Shown in pieces: positions 8,637 through 18,031 of a stretch of 38,674 bases of DNA. Within the stretch, counting starts at the first letter, position 1, and each line of letters opens with the position of its first letter. The stretch is taken from positions 1-38,674 of the forward strand of contig CALBEY010000016.1 in NCBI GenBank assembly GCA_937888805.1. Direction: 5' to 3'. The position numbers and the translations under genes are program-made. The DNA is from an uncultured Burkholderiaceae bacterium (GTDB lineage: Bacteria > Pseudomonadota > Gammaproteobacteria > Burkholderiales > Burkholderiaceae_B). The notes below the pieces were generated by a model. It saw only the letters and a program-made list of their open reading frames with translations. It ran no database searches and was not told where the DNA came from.

Positions 8637-9290
8637 TCAGCGTTTGTAAAAGTAGATGGTCGCGGGCACCATCAGCAATGCCGCTATCCAATAAGCACCA
8701 CCCATCGTGTGAACAATCAAACCGTGACTTAACCAAAGGCCGGCCACAAACGCCAAAAAAGCCACACCAACCTGAACTGAGCTGACAGTAGACACCACAT
8801 TGACAGGGTAGTTTAACGAAGCACCAAGCAAACGGGCCAGCTGTGGCACTCGCACAGTGCTATTGGCGTATTTTTTTGAATACAAAAGGCCAATCTGAAA
8901 ACCCAGTACCAAGGCACTTAGACCCACCACAAAGCCTTGCATGGTGACCACAGGGTTTTCTGGCAATAACGCCAGCAGAAGTGACAAAACAAAAAACATC
9001 ATTGACGCCAACCAAAAACCGTCATCAGGCTGCTCAAGGGCGCTTTGCCCGCTTACGCAGACGCCGGCTGCCGCCATCCCTGCCAGCATCGCACCCACGG
9101 GAAGCAACGCTCGTGCGGCTGATGCTGGCGTCAGGGGGTGTTGCGCCAAGTCAGCAATACTTAGAATCAGGTTTCCGGGAATCAAACCCATGAACGTGCC
9201 GCCAAGCCCAAAAAAGCTGATCCCTTCTAGCATTCCCCAGGCGAAAATAAGAAAGAGTAAGGGCCAACGCTGGTTCAAACCGTGAAGCAT
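8637..9290 (-). CDS. DUF1275 (YoaK-type) integral membrane protein
   Basis: A 217-residue membrane protein with about six hydrophobic helices. The N-terminal stretch GMLEGISFFGLGGTFMGLIPGN fits the DUF1275 pattern (acidic residue, SF, GG-x-F, GN). Typical members are 210-240 residues, so this is full length. Function of the family is unknown. It lies 76 bases after the histidine kinase gene on the same strand and could be the third gene of the two-component operon. That gap holds no clear terminator. Confidence 0.72.
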   Translation of the reverse strand: MLHGLNQRWPLLFLIFAWGMLEGISFFGLGGTFMGLIPGNLILSIADLAQHPLTPASAARALLPVGAMLAGMAAAGVCVSGQSALEQPDDGFWLASMMFFVLSLLLALLPENPVVTMQGFVVGLSALVLGFQIGLLYSKKYANSTVRVPQLARLLGASLNYPVNVVSTVSSVQVGVAFLAFVAGLWLSHGLIVHTMGGAYWIAALLMVPATIYFYKR

Positions 9291-9366
9291 TCTAAATTCC
9301 TACACCAAACTAACATCAGAAATTAGCAGTGCCAGATATTACCCGCATCGACGTAAAAAAACTGAC

Positions 9367-10767
9367 TCAATCGTCAGACTGCGCGATCAGCGGAAAAAAC
9401 ACCGAGACCTGAAGCCCGCCTTGTGCGGCCGACCCAAGTTCAACCCGCCCACCGTGCGCAATGGCCAACCCTTTAACCAAACTCAAGCCCAAACCAACGC
9501 TGCCGGTGTGGGTGCGCGCGTGATCTAGGCGCTCGAATGGCTCAAAGGCCCGCTGATAATCATCCGCATCGATACCCTGCCCATAATCACTGACGCGCAA
9601 CACCACTTCAGTCGTCAAGACCTGCAGACTGACTTCTACCGGAGGTTTACCGTGCGTTAAGGCGTTATCCACCAAATTAAGCAACAAGCGACGCAGCGCC
9701 TGAGTATCGGCGTGAATCACAATGGGACTCTTACCCGGCGAGATTGAAAGTGTCACTGGCTTGCCCAAGCGCTGTTCTTCAATAATTTGGGTGGTTAACC
9801 ATTCATCCATGGGAAGCGGCAGCATTGTTAAGCGATCGACATCTTGGCCGCGCATGAAATCCAAAAACTGCTCGACCATGCGCTGCATGTCGTTTAAGTC
9901 CCGCTTTAGGCCAAGCTTTAAGCTCTCATCGTCGGTCATTTCTATGCGTAATGCCATTCGAGACAGGGGGCCCTTAAGGTCATGCGGCAAACCCGCTAAT
10001 AACGTTTGCTTGGCTTGCCTTGACTGTTGTAAAGATTGCAGCATGGCGTTAAAGCGTTCGCCGAGTCGTTGCGTTTCAACGGGTCCCGAAGGCACAACCG
10101 GCTCGGGTTTGCCCAAGGCCAGTTGATCGGTGGCATTTACCAACCGGGTAATGGGCCGTGTGATGTGCCAAGAAAACCCTGCCGCCACAAGCAGCAGCAA
10201 AACCAAGGCCACCAGCCACCAAACCACCATGGGGGTCGTAACCGGCGGATCAACCCGATCAAGCGGTATTTTCAGCCATTGTGTCGGTCCCGATTGATCA
10301 ATAGAAACATACAAATAGGGTTGTGGACCCGCCGTCACGGCCACTTGGTTGGTACTACCCAAAGCACGATTGATATCACCCGATAAGCGTCTCAAACTGT
10401 GTCGGATGGCATGCGTGTGGCCGTCCGCAGCAGGCCGTAGACCATCAGCGGACACAAAACGGGCTCGCGCGGGCGGCTTGGTCTGCAGTAACTGCCACTG
10501 GCCGCTTGAAGCGTGGTGCACAAACATGGCACGATTAGGCGTTGCAATCATGGCAATGGCAGACTGCAACGTGGTGATACTGGTCACCAATAAATTAGTC
10601 GCGACAACCTGCAATTGATGCCGCTGAAAGACGGTTACCGCGTACAACGTCATTGCCTGGGTTAAAAGCACCGCCACCAAAATTAGGCCAATCAGCCGCG
10701 CCCGCAGTTTACGAGGCAAAAGCCAAGCCAACCAGCGTGGCACCCCAGACTGTTTCGTGGTGCTCAT
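9367..10767 (-). CDS. Sensor histidine kinase, EnvZ/CpxA-like
   Basis: Inner-membrane sensor of 466 residues paired with the OmpR-type regulator. The ATG at 10767 overlaps the regulator's stop as ATGA, so I chose it over an in-frame start at 10809. Order: first membrane helix near 25-47, periplasmic sensor to about 175, second helix (VVWWLVALVLLLLVAAGFSW), HAMP (HITRPITRL), then HisKA with the phospho-accepting His262 in LPHDLKGPLSRMAL. The catalytic domain has N-box LLLNLVDNALTHG, DYGQGID and GSVGLGLSLVKG. All kinase motifs are intact. The periplasmic domain is small, with no recognised ligand fold. Neighbouring Spy-like and DUF1275 genes point to envelope-stress sensing. Confidence 0.93.
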   Translation of the reverse strand: MSTTKQSGVPRWLAWLLPRKLRARLIGLILVAVLLTQAMTLYAVTVFQRHQLQVVATNLLVTSITTLQSAIAMIATPNRAMFVHHASSGQWQLLQTKPPARARFVSADGLRPAADGHTHAIRHSLRRLSGDINRALGSTNQVAVTAGPQPYLYVSIDQSGPTQWLKIPLDRVDPPVTTPMVVWWLVALVLLLLVAAGFSWHITRPITRLVNATDQLALGKPEPVVPSGPVETQRLGERFNAMLQSLQQSRQAKQTLLAGLPHDLKGPLSRMALRIEMTDDESLKLGLKRDLNDMQRMVEQFLDFMRGQDVDRLTMLPLPMDEWLTTQIIEEQRLGKPVTLSISPGKSPIVIHADTQALRRLLLNLVDNALTHGKPPVEVSLQVLTTEVVLRVSDYGQGIDADDYQRAFEPFERLDHARTHTGSVGLGLSLVKGLAIAHGGRVELGSAAQGGLQVSVFFPLIAQSDD

Positions 10768-11462
10768 GGTGAAAACCGGTAGCCTGTGCCCCAAACCGTT
10801 TGAATCCATCGGGGTGACTTGGGATCGTCTTCGATGGCGCGCCGCAGCCTCAAGATGGCAATATCGATTGCTCTGTCATGCCTGTCTCCGGCGTCATCGT
10901 CACGAGCAAGCGCCAACAATCGGTCACGCGACAGCGGCTTGCCCGCGTGCTCAATCAGTGCCTCTAGCAGGTTGAGTTCACCACCCGTCAGTTTAATGAC
11001 AGCCCCATCACGGGTGAGTTGCCTAGCAATAGGATCAAAGAGGAACGGTCCAAACAGAAATGGTCGATGGGACTTTACCGCCGATGGGCCAGACTTACGT
11101 CTTAAAACGGCTTCGATTCGCGCCAAAAGCTCGCGCGGATCAAAAGGCTTGCCCACGTAGTCATCAGCGCCGGCCTCTAGGCCCATGATACGGTCAACAT
11201 GCTCGTCTTTGGCTGTCAACAAAATCACCGGCACGTCTTCACCCAGCGCGCGCAGATCTCGGCAGGCTTGCAATCCATCTCGACCCGGCATCATGCGATC
11301 GAGCACCACCAAATCGGGTGCAAATCGAGCAATGACGCCTTCCAAGGCATTGGCATCAGCCGCAAGCAAGGTGTCAAAGCCGTGCTTATTCAAATAACTG
11401 GCCAGCAATTGCCGAAGTTCGGGATCATCGTCGACAACCAGAATTTTTTGGGAATTTGCCAT
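10764..11462 (-). CDS. OmpR-family response regulator
   Basis: DNA-binding partner of the adjacent kinase, 232 residues. The receiver domain has acidic pair DDD (11-13), phospho-acceptor Asp55 in VVLDRMMPGRDG, Thr83 (LLTAKDE) and Lys105 (VGKPFDP). The C-terminal winged helix (about 135-232) shows LTGGELNLLEALIEHAGKPL and ends VWGTGYRFSP, standard for OmpR/PhoB. The stop overlaps the kinase start. A TGAAA-N5-TGAAA repeat lies 62-77 bases upstream, suggesting autoregulation together with the Spy-like gene. Confidence 0.95.
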   Translation of the reverse strand: MANSQKILVVDDDPELRQLLASYLNKHGFDTLLAADANALEGVIARFAPDLVVLDRMMPGRDGLQACRDLRALGEDVPVILLTAKDEHVDRIMGLEAGADDYVGKPFDPRELLARIEAVLRRKSGPSAVKSHRPFLFGPFLFDPIARQLTRDGAVIKLTGGELNLLEALIEHAGKPLSRDRLLALARDDDAGDRHDRAIDIAILRLRRAIEDDPKSPRWIQTVWGTGYRFSP

Positions 11463-11523
11463 GACTCAAGTGTGCGTCGGACGGCTCACCAGCGCAAGTG
11501 CCTTCAGACCCCTTTAGACGCTT

Positions 11524-11539
11524 TGAAACCCAATGAAAC
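11524..11539. promoter_or_regulatory. Putative response-regulator box TGAAA-N5-TGAAAC upstream of the two-component operon
   Basis: TGAAA (11524-11528), CCCAA, TGAAAC (11534-11539) on the + strand, in the 83-base gap between the response regulator start (11462) and the end of the membrane-protein gene (11546). Spacing and core are identical to the box at 7952-7967, although orientation relative to the regulated gene is reversed. Confidence 0.42.
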
Positions 11540-11545
11540 ATTTGT

Positions 11546-12874
11546 TTACCGAATCGGCAACGCCTGGCGGATTGTTTGATCGATGTAGATCATCACTTGC
11601 TCAGCATAGTTGACTCGCCAAGAGAACTTTCGACTGTCATTTAATGCCACGATATTTATCATCACCATCAAAGCAACCGCAACCCAAAGCGGCCAGATGG
11701 TTTTCTCAGCCCCACGCCAAAAGACCTTAACCAACCAAAACAGGACTGGGATCAGTGCAATGGGAAAAATCACCGTTAAGTGCCAATAATTAAAGACAAT
11801 TGGGGCCAGTGCGGCACTTATCATGGCGGCCATCCAAGCGCCAAAGACATACAGCAAAAGCCAATGCTCAGCACTTTTAACGGGACCGTCGCGTCGTCGC
11901 AGGTTCGATTTGATCAGCTTAAAGGCGTAGATGTTTGCAACCAAACTGATGATCATTGTGAACAGTGCCAAAAGAACCAGAAGTACTCGCCAGGATATGA
12001 TCGAAACCCATTGCAGGGTCACGAAGGGCAGCCACGAAAATTCCGTGTGATTGACCAATTGACTCGGAAACGCCCAAGAACCGTAACGCAACCAGTAGAT
12101 GGCCGCTTTTAAAACCGGGTAGACGTGCACGCCGCCCCAGCCAATGTATCGCTCGCGTGCAGCCGGATCTGCGTTACGCGTGATGTCGGGGTTGGCCAGC
12201 ACTTGCTGAAGGTAGGGAAACAGTGACAGTCCAATGAGTGCGGTCGCCAGCAACACCCCCCAGACATTGAGCCGCAAGGCGCCACGATAAAAAAGGTAGC
12301 CCGACAAAATCACCAGCACCGGCCACGAAAAATGCAGCTGCATGGCCAGTCCGATCGACAAGACATGCAAAAAGCTCGGTAATAGCGCCGGCGATTGGCG
12401 CAAGCGCCAAGCTGACCAAAGGTGCAGGCCAACACAAAAAATCAAATACGAAGGGTTATAGAGCAGGCTGTCAAATAAAAACCAAGGGTTTAGCCAGCAG
12501 AGGGCCAAGAAGATCAGCCTGACTTGGATACGGTCATCGAATACCTGTCGAATCACATTATCGAGCAACAAAAACCCGATCAAGCGCACCAGCAGCAAAA
12601 AGGCCATCGGCGCATAGGGTGAATCCCAAATCAGCACCGGACCGCCCACGAGCCACGCCAACAATGAGCCGGGCACGTTACCCACCACGCTGGCTGCGTT
12701 GCCAACCGTTTGCCAAACGCCGTGGTAAGCCCCCATATAGCCGTTATGAATCATCTGGATTTGATCGCCTTGGACCACCTGTTGGCTGGCATACCAAACA
12801 GCAAGCACAGAACCAAGCAACAAACCGCACCAGAAAAGCGCCGCTGAAGCATTCGATTGTTTTGAAGGATTCAT
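11546..12874 (-). CDS. Multipass membrane protein, possibly GT-C-type glycosyltransferase
   Basis: A 442-residue hydrophobic protein with about ten predicted membrane helices. The ATG at 12874 is preferred over the longer frame from 13003, because that extension is non-hydrophobic and runs into the divergent promoter region of the hydratase gene. After the first helix comes a periplasmic-looking loop (GDQIQMIHNGYMGAYHGVWQ), then many helices with Trp/Pro-rich joints (LCWLNPWFLFDSLLYNPSYL). This is the look of GT-C or PMT-type lipid-linked sugar transferases, but no DD/DE catalytic motif is certain. I do not recognise the family. It may be transcribed into the response regulator gene, 83 bases downstream. 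Confidence 0.6.
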   Translation of the reverse strand: MNPSKQSNASAALFWCGLLLGSVLAVWYASQQVVQGDQIQMIHNGYMGAYHGVWQTVGNAASVVGNVPGSLLAWLVGGPVLIWDSPYAPMAFLLLVRLIGFLLLDNVIRQVFDDRIQVRLIFLALCWLNPWFLFDSLLYNPSYLIFCVGLHLWSAWRLRQSPALLPSFLHVLSIGLAMQLHFSWPVLVILSGYLFYRGALRLNVWGVLLATALIGLSLFPYLQQVLANPDITRNADPAARERYIGWGGVHVYPVLKAAIYWLRYGSWAFPSQLVNHTEFSWLPFVTLQWVSIISWRVLLVLLALFTMIISLVANIYAFKLIKSNLRRRDGPVKSAEHWLLLYVFGAWMAAMISAALAPIVFNYWHLTVIFPIALIPVLFWLVKVFWRGAEKTIWPLWVAVALMVMINIVALNDSRKFSWRVNYAEQVMIYIDQTIRQALPIR

Positions 12875-13003
12875 GTCAGACAGATTAATAAAACCAAGGT
12901 GTCGATCGACGAACGCCATGACGCCTGCAAAAGTAGATACTGTCAAAGCTGCCTCATTGTACGATGGCAGCACTGCCAAAGACACGAGAGGACGGGAAAC
13001 CAC

Positions 13004-13780
13004 ATGACGATCATTACTGAGCTATCACACGCCAAAGTAACCCTCGATGCCAAAGGCGTGGCCTGTTTGACCATACGGACGGGCAATCACTTGAATATTT
13101 TGGGCACACCCGTAGTGGCCGATTTGCGCACAGCCTTGGCACTGATCGCCCAAAGGCCAGAGATCCGGGTTTTGGTGCTTCGTGGCACAGGCGATAAAGC
13201 CTTTGTGGCCGGCGCCAATATCAAAGAAATGGCGGGACTGGATCGCCTCGGTGCTGAAACCTTTATTTCTGGTTTACGCGACCTCTGCGAACTGGTCAGA
13301 CACTTTCCAGCCCCAGTCATCGCCCGCATCCCAGGTTGGTGCTTGGGTGCGGGACTCGAATTGGCCATGGCTTGCGATTTGCGGGTGGCCGCTGAGGGCA
13401 CGCAATTCGGTATGCCTGAGGTCAAAGTGGGAATTCCTTCCGTCATTCACGCCACCCTGTTGCCACGGTTAATCAGCCCAACACATGCCAGTTGGATGTT
13501 GCTTAGCGGCGAATTAGTAGGGAGCGAAAAAGCCCTCAATTGGGGACTGGTGAACGAGTGTGTCAGTCTCGGGCAACTGGACTCACGTATCGAGGCCATC
13601 ACGACCGCTTTCGTGGCGCTCGCACCCGAGGCCGTCAAGCAACAGAAGCGCCTCATGCGACGTTGGGAAAAATTGCCCCTGACCGATGCGATTAACGACA
13701 CTGTCGGTGAGTTTGGTGCGGCATTTGAAACGGGCGAGCCTGCGCATTTCATGGGCCAATGGATCAAAGAAAACCAGTGA
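13004..13780 (+). CDS. Enoyl-CoA hydratase/isomerase family protein
   Basis: Crotonase-fold enzyme of 258 residues acting on acyl-CoA thioesters. The oxyanion-hole segments are FVAGANIKEM (first) and GWCLGAGLELAMACDLRVA (second). The catalytic-Glu positions are both occupied: GLELA and MPEVKVGI. The usual GIPP-type loop reads VGIPSVIHATLLPRL. The ATG at 13004 follows GAGAGGACGGGA, so I prefer it to a longer in-frame start at 12899. The gene stands alone on its strand between a membrane protein and an exporter, so its pathway is not indicated. Confidence 0.9.
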   Translation: MTIITELSHAKVTLDAKGVACLTIRTGNHLNILGTPVVADLRTALALIAQRPEIRVLVLRGTGDKAFVAGANIKEMAGLDRLGAETFISGLRDLCELVRHFPAPVIARIPGWCLGAGLELAMACDLRVAAEGTQFGMPEVKVGIPSVIHATLLPRLISPTHASWMLLSGELVGSEKALNWGLVNECVSLGQLDSRIEAITTAFVALAPEAVKQQKRLMRRWEKLPLTDAINDTVGEFGAAFETGEPAHFMGQWIKENQ

Positions 13781-13818
13781 CGCATCAGTGCGCCCCCCCT
13801 TTGCCGTTAACCGTCGGC

Positions 13819-15240
13819 CTATGATCGATTGGTGTAACTGTTCATTTTGATGTTAACGGCAAGCCAACCAATCACCACGCATGCGCATACTGAGGCGATC
13901 AAGCCCAAACGCAGGCCCGAGCGAATCGACAACTCAGCAATAGCCACACCAACGAGCGCCGTACCCACTGCACTGCCCAACGCACGGGTGGTTTGGACCA
14001 AGGCCGAGGCAACGCCGACATCTTGCCGATTCGCCACAATCTGCATAAAAAGGGTGAAGTTGGGCAGTAAAAATCCCAGCCCTAGCCCGCAGAACGTCAT
14101 GCTCAAAAGCACCCACCAAACGGCGCTTTGCGCCGTGAATGTCAACGCGAACGCACAACCCAAACCCATCAAGATGCTTCCCAACAGCATCAAACGTTGC
14201 GGATTACTTTCGCGAGGAAACAAAAGACCGTTAATGATGCTACCAATCGGCATGCCCGCCACCAGTGGCGTGATCAGAGCGCCAGCCAAAATGGGGCTGA
14301 ACCCAAAAACATCTTGGAATTGAAGTGGGATGTAAAAAATCAGAATGAACATCACCGCGCCGCTGAGTATCGAGGCCAAATTGATAAATTGAGCTTGACG
14401 CGTTTGAAGGACTCGCAATGGAAAAATGGGCGTTGGTACACGGCGCTCAACTTTGAGCAAAAGATAGCCTGAAACCACGGCGCTAACAATCACAGCGATT
14501 GCCACCCATGGGGGTACGGTTGACTCTTGCCCTGTCAGCAGTTCAATCCCAACCAATGGTGCCCCAACTGTCAAGGCCATGAGCAAGGCACCGACCCAGT
14601 CCATACGGTGCTCGTCGTCACTGACGGGCTGCAAGCGAGGAAAGAATCGCCAAATCATAACAAAAGCAATAATGGCCGTGATTGGGATAACAAAAAATGC
14701 CGCCCGCCAACCCAAAGCTTGAGTGACCACACCACCCAAGACAGGCCCAACACCGCTGGCCACCGCAAAAGTCGACGATAGCAACACCATCCAACGCACG
14801 CGCTGCTTGGGATCTGGAAAGATATCGGCAGGCGCGGCAAATGCGGTGGCGATCATCATGCCGCCACCCAATCCCTGCAGGACTCGAAAGGCAACCAGCT
14901 GCGACATGGTTTGAGACAAGCCAGACAAGACCGAGCCCAACGTCACCAGAACCAGTGACAACAATATCAAGGGCTTTCGCCCATAGAGGTCACCGAGTCG
15001 ACCAAAAATCATGATGGTCACGGCACAAGCCAAGAAATAACCGGTACCCGCCCATGCATAGAGCGCCATGCCACCCAACGCATCAGCAACTTGCGGCATG
15101 ATGGTGCTGATAATCGTGGCATCAAAAGCCACGATCGACACGGTAACGGCAACACCTGCCATTGACAGCAGTCGTTCACGATGACTCGTTATCGCAGCTA
15201 ATGGTGCAGCGGGAGAGGACTCAGACTCAGACACATTCAA
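13819..15240 (-). CDS. MFS drug exporter, DHA2 (EmrB/QacA) family
   Basis: A 473-residue proton-driven exporter with about 14 hydrophobic helices, the number expected of DHA2. Helix 1 carries VAFDATIISTIMPQVADALGG, the DxTIVN/LP-type motif D1 of this family. Motif A is GRLGDLYGRKP near residue 80, and motif C is seen around SGVGPVLGGVV. Substrates are generally hydrophobic drugs or metabolites. No regulator gene adjoins it. About 100 bases separate it from the exonuclease gene upstream. Confidence 0.9.
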   Translation of the reverse strand: MNVSESESSPAAPLAAITSHRERLLSMAGVAVTVSIVAFDATIISTIMPQVADALGGMALYAWAGTGYFLACAVTIMIFGRLGDLYGRKPLILLSLVLVTLGSVLSGLSQTMSQLVAFRVLQGLGGGMMIATAFAAPADIFPDPKQRVRWMVLLSSTFAVASGVGPVLGGVVTQALGWRAAFFVIPITAIIAFVMIWRFFPRLQPVSDDEHRMDWVGALLMALTVGAPLVGIELLTGQESTVPPWVAIAVIVSAVVSGYLLLKVERRVPTPIFPLRVLQTRQAQFINLASILSGAVMFILIFYIPLQFQDVFGFSPILAGALITPLVAGMPIGSIINGLLFPRESNPQRLMLLGSILMGLGCAFALTFTAQSAVWWVLLSMTFCGLGLGFLLPNFTLFMQIVANRQDVGVASALVQTTRALGSAVGTALVGVAIAELSIRSGLRLGLIASVCACVVIGWLAVNIKMNSYTNRS

Positions 15241-15341
15241 TCCAGAAACAAAACCACTTCGGTAACGGCTAAACCATCAGTTTCAGTATAAGACCGAGGA
15301 CAAGCACACGTGTTGAGGTAACGCCACATCTTTAAATGCTT

Positions 15342-16007
15342 TTACGCAACAGGGACCTGCTCACGCGCCAGACGAATCAAACCTTTTAGGTCTTTGGCTT
15401 GAAGTCGTAACGCCGGCAACATTTTTAACAACAGTTCAGCCGTCACAAACGTATCGCCAGCGGCCTGATGCCGAGCAATACACTGCAGACCAAATTCGGT
15501 CATACGATCGTCAAGAGAAACACGACGCGAATCGCGTGCCACCCAATTGGCCAATGGCGCCACATCAATCCACTGGTTACTTGGCGCAGCAAGCATCGCC
15601 TTTTTATAAGCATTCAAAACCATTGACTTATCAAACGGCGCATGAAAAGCGAATAGGGGTGCATCCCCAATCCAATCGGTAAAGTCTTCTAGCACTTGGC
15701 TTTGCTCATCGCCAGCCGTTTGCGCAGCAACACCAATGTGATGAATCAGAATGTTATCTTTGGCGTGCTTGATTTTTGCAGGACGAATAACCGCCTCGAA
15801 ACTGTCTTGAACACAGATGCGAGCACCCTTTAAATCTGACTCAAGGTGAATGGCGACAGCGGCAATGGCGATCAGTCGATCGCGCCACAAACTCAAACCG
15901 GTGGTTTCAGTGTCGAGCACAATCCAACGCTCGGCACGGATGGCCGTTGATGCCATCACAGAAGCGTCTGTTTTGGCTTTGGTTTTATTAAAAAACTTAT
16001 CGAACAT
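15342..16007 (-). CDS. DEDDh 3'-5' exonuclease (DnaQ/epsilon-like)
   Basis: A 221-residue exonuclease-domain protein. All five DEDDh residues are visible: Asp32 and Glu34 in VLDTETTGLS (Exo I), Asp126 in FHAPFDKS (Exo II), and His180 and Asp185 in ARHQAAGD (Exo III). It lacks the C-terminal polymerase-binding part of true DnaQ, so it is a stand-alone exonuclease. Its start overlaps the end of the cNMP/CBS gene by 11 bases. The combination with a DUF294-type nucleotidyltransferase is a recurrent pairing next to VC_2705-type symporters in proteobacteria. Its nucleic acid substrate is unknown. Confidence 0.9.
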   Translation of the reverse strand: MFDKFFNKTKAKTDASVMASTAIRAERWIVLDTETTGLSLWRDRLIAIAAVAIHLESDLKGARICVQDSFEAVIRPAKIKHAKDNILIHHIGVAAQTAGDEQSQVLEDFTDWIGDAPLFAFHAPFDKSMVLNAYKKAMLAAPSNQWIDVAPLANWVARDSRRVSLDDRMTEFGLQCIARHQAAGDTFVTAELLLKMLPALRLQAKDLKGLIRLAREQVPVA

Positions 16008-17901
16008 AGTCGAGCTTCAAACGTTGCTGCATGGTTTTACTGATGTTGAAAGCGGCTTTGAGGATCACTTTATCCACGCTGCTTAGCTTGGCCGTGTCTA
16101 ATGCGTTTGGGTTGGTATTTTGCCCTTCACTGTCTATCTGAGCTTTTAAGCGCATGGTCTGTAAAAACTCAAAGGTCGACACCCAGTCCTCTGCCTTGGT
16201 TTGACCAAACCGTGGCAAGCGACTGATTGCTTCCAAGCGTTCTCGTGTATTTCTGACAGTGATGTTGTTGGCCAAGGCGTATATGCGAGCAAAATCAACC
16301 ACCAGTGCCGTGCCGTTTAGCTTGAAATCCAAGACCTGTTTGCCGTCAACGGTAGCCGTGTCAAGACCGCCGAACATTGTCAATGGCACTTTCCAATTCA
16401 TGGCGTTTGTGGCTAACAAGGCCACAAACCGCGGTGTGGCGGCGGCTGCCATGCTGACATAGTCAGACACCCCCAGGGCCAGACTGGCGTTGCCACTTAT
16501 GGGCCTGAAATCGAAAAATATGCTGGCGTCCAATAAGTCTTGGGGTGAGCCCGCTTCAATCCAGCCAGCGCAGCGTTTGATCCAGTCAGTTTGCCGGCGG
16601 CAATATTTGGGGTTGCTGGCCATGACGTTGCCTTTGCACAACGGAAAGCCGCATTGATCCAACCCTTCATTAACCTGACGCGCAAAGTGCAAATAATGCT
16701 GCATCGCAGCATCAGAAACGCCATCTGCCAAAATCAAGGCATTGTCTTGGTCAGTTGAAATGGTCTGCTCTTCGCGCCCCTCAGAGCCCAAGGCTAACCA
16801 ACAAAATTGATCTGCTTCAACATTAAACTCAGAGGCAGTCATCGTAATTAATCGGGACGTCAGCAAATCGTTTAAATAACTCACGAGGCTTGTCAATCGA
16901 TTACCTGTCACGCCTTGACTGAGTAAGTTTTTTGAATATTGTCGAATATGCTCAGCCGCACGCACAAGTGCTTGTATATTTTTAGCACCGTGAATAGCAG
17001 CACTAATATTGCTCACCGAAAACCGCTGAAATGAGAAAAGGTCTCGCTCTGAAATCAAGCCGACAACTTGCGCATCTTTAACGATAGGCAGGTGGCGGAT
17101 GCTAGCCTGCATCATCAAATGGCCAGCCATTTCAACAGTATCACTTGCCTCAAGCGTTTTGATATCACTTGTCATTACCTCTGAAATCGCAACAGACAAA
17201 TCTTTTTCTGCAAGCACGACTCTTTTTAACAAGTCATGCCTTGTTAAGATCCCTTGTAATCGCTTGGACTCATCAATCACTAGAATTGATCCGATTCGCA
17301 TTTCGTCCATGGTTATTAGGGCTTCGCGTAACGTTGTCTGCGGTAAAACCGATACGGGTTCACGGGTTACCAATGATTCAAGTGTGTTCTGGTGCAGTTG
17401 TGTTTCAGCGGCTTTGGCAGCGAAATGTTGGCGCAAATCTTCTTGCGACTTATGTAGGATTGTCTGGAAACTGCCTTTCAAATAATCGATAAAACGCGGT
17501 GATTGAATACCAAAATCTGTTAATTTTTTGACGGGGAACTGCAAACAAAACGTGTCCCCAATTGATCGGTAAACCGTACTGACTGGTCGGCTTGTCAATA
17601 CCGAGCCAATTGAGAACATTTCGCCGGCATCGAGCTCAAAATAAATCGATGCACCGTGTTGTTGATCGCGCTTACCCGATACAGATCCTTGGCGAATTAA
17701 ATACAGACATTGCGGCACACCAGCATTTGGTTCAATAATTATTTCGTTAGGCTCATAATATTGTTCATCACAATTTTTAATAAAAAGCTCAACACTTTCT
17801 TTATCCATTTCTGAGAATGGCACCACAGTCATGAGTTGCTCAACCAAGCCATTAACAAGGCTGGAAGAAATGCTTTTACTGGGTTGAGAATGATGTTCCA
17901 T
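15997..17901 (-). CDS. cNMP-binding/CBS-pair/DUF294 nucleotidyltransferase signalling protein
   Basis: A 634-residue soluble regulator. Domains in order: cyclic-nucleotide-binding-like barrel (about 25-150, YLIRQGSVSG and LDAGEMFSIGSVL), CBS pair (about 175-300, including SILVIDESKRLQGILTRHDL and HLPIVKDAQVVGLISERDLF), then a DUF294 nucleotidyltransferase with LGSEGREEQTISTDQDNALI (G-S...D-x-D metal site) and its helical C-terminal domain. The ATG at 17901 has GAGGGG upstream; the in-frame ATG at 17919 does not. Homologous GlnD-like proteins are thought to sense nucleotides and modify a partner. It is divergent from the DUF4212/symporter pair, so it probably controls that transporter or its expression. 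Confidence 0.9.
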   Translation of the reverse strand: MEHHSQPSKSISSSLVNGLVEQLMTVVPFSEMDKESVELFIKNCDEQYYEPNEIIIEPNAGVPQCLYLIRQGSVSGKRDQQHGASIYFELDAGEMFSIGSVLTSRPVSTVYRSIGDTFCLQFPVKKLTDFGIQSPRFIDYLKGSFQTILHKSQEDLRQHFAAKAAETQLHQNTLESLVTREPVSVLPQTTLREALITMDEMRIGSILVIDESKRLQGILTRHDLLKRVVLAEKDLSVAISEVMTSDIKTLEASDTVEMAGHLMMQASIRHLPIVKDAQVVGLISERDLFSFQRFSVSNISAAIHGAKNIQALVRAAEHIRQYSKNLLSQGVTGNRLTSLVSYLNDLLTSRLITMTASEFNVEADQFCWLALGSEGREEQTISTDQDNALILADGVSDAAMQHYLHFARQVNEGLDQCGFPLCKGNVMASNPKYCRRQTDWIKRCAGWIEAGSPQDLLDASIFFDFRPISGNASLALGVSDYVSMAAAATPRFVALLATNAMNWKVPLTMFGGLDTATVDGKQVLDFKLNGTALVVDFARIYALANNITVRNTRERLEAISRLPRFGQTKAEDWVSTFEFLQTMRLKAQIDSEGQNTNPNALDTAKLSSVDKVILKAAFNISKTMQQRLKLDYVR

Positions 17902-17981
17902 GGTGTGTTTACCCCTCATAAACCATTCAAAAAATGCTCAAAGAATAGTATTGATTTGTCAGCCACAAGCAAGCAACTGTA

Positions 17982-18031
17982 AGGCTTACGTCAGATACCG
18001 AGTGATTAATTAGTAAGCCTGGCGTCAGATA
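17982..18031. promoter_or_regulatory. Inverted plus direct repeat in the divergent symporter promoter region
   Basis: AGGCTTAC (17982-17989) is the exact inverse complement of GTAAGCCT (18013-18020), and CGTCAGATA occurs twice (17989-17997 and 18023-18031). Both lie in the 238-base gap between the cNMP/CBS gene and the symporter small subunit, which suits an operator controlling one or both promoters. Confidence 0.4.

Noticed and set aside
12875..13003. 43-residue N-terminal extension of the membrane-protein gene
   Set aside because: It is not hydrophobic, overlaps the region needed for the divergent hydratase gene, and an ATG at 12874 leads straight into the first helix.
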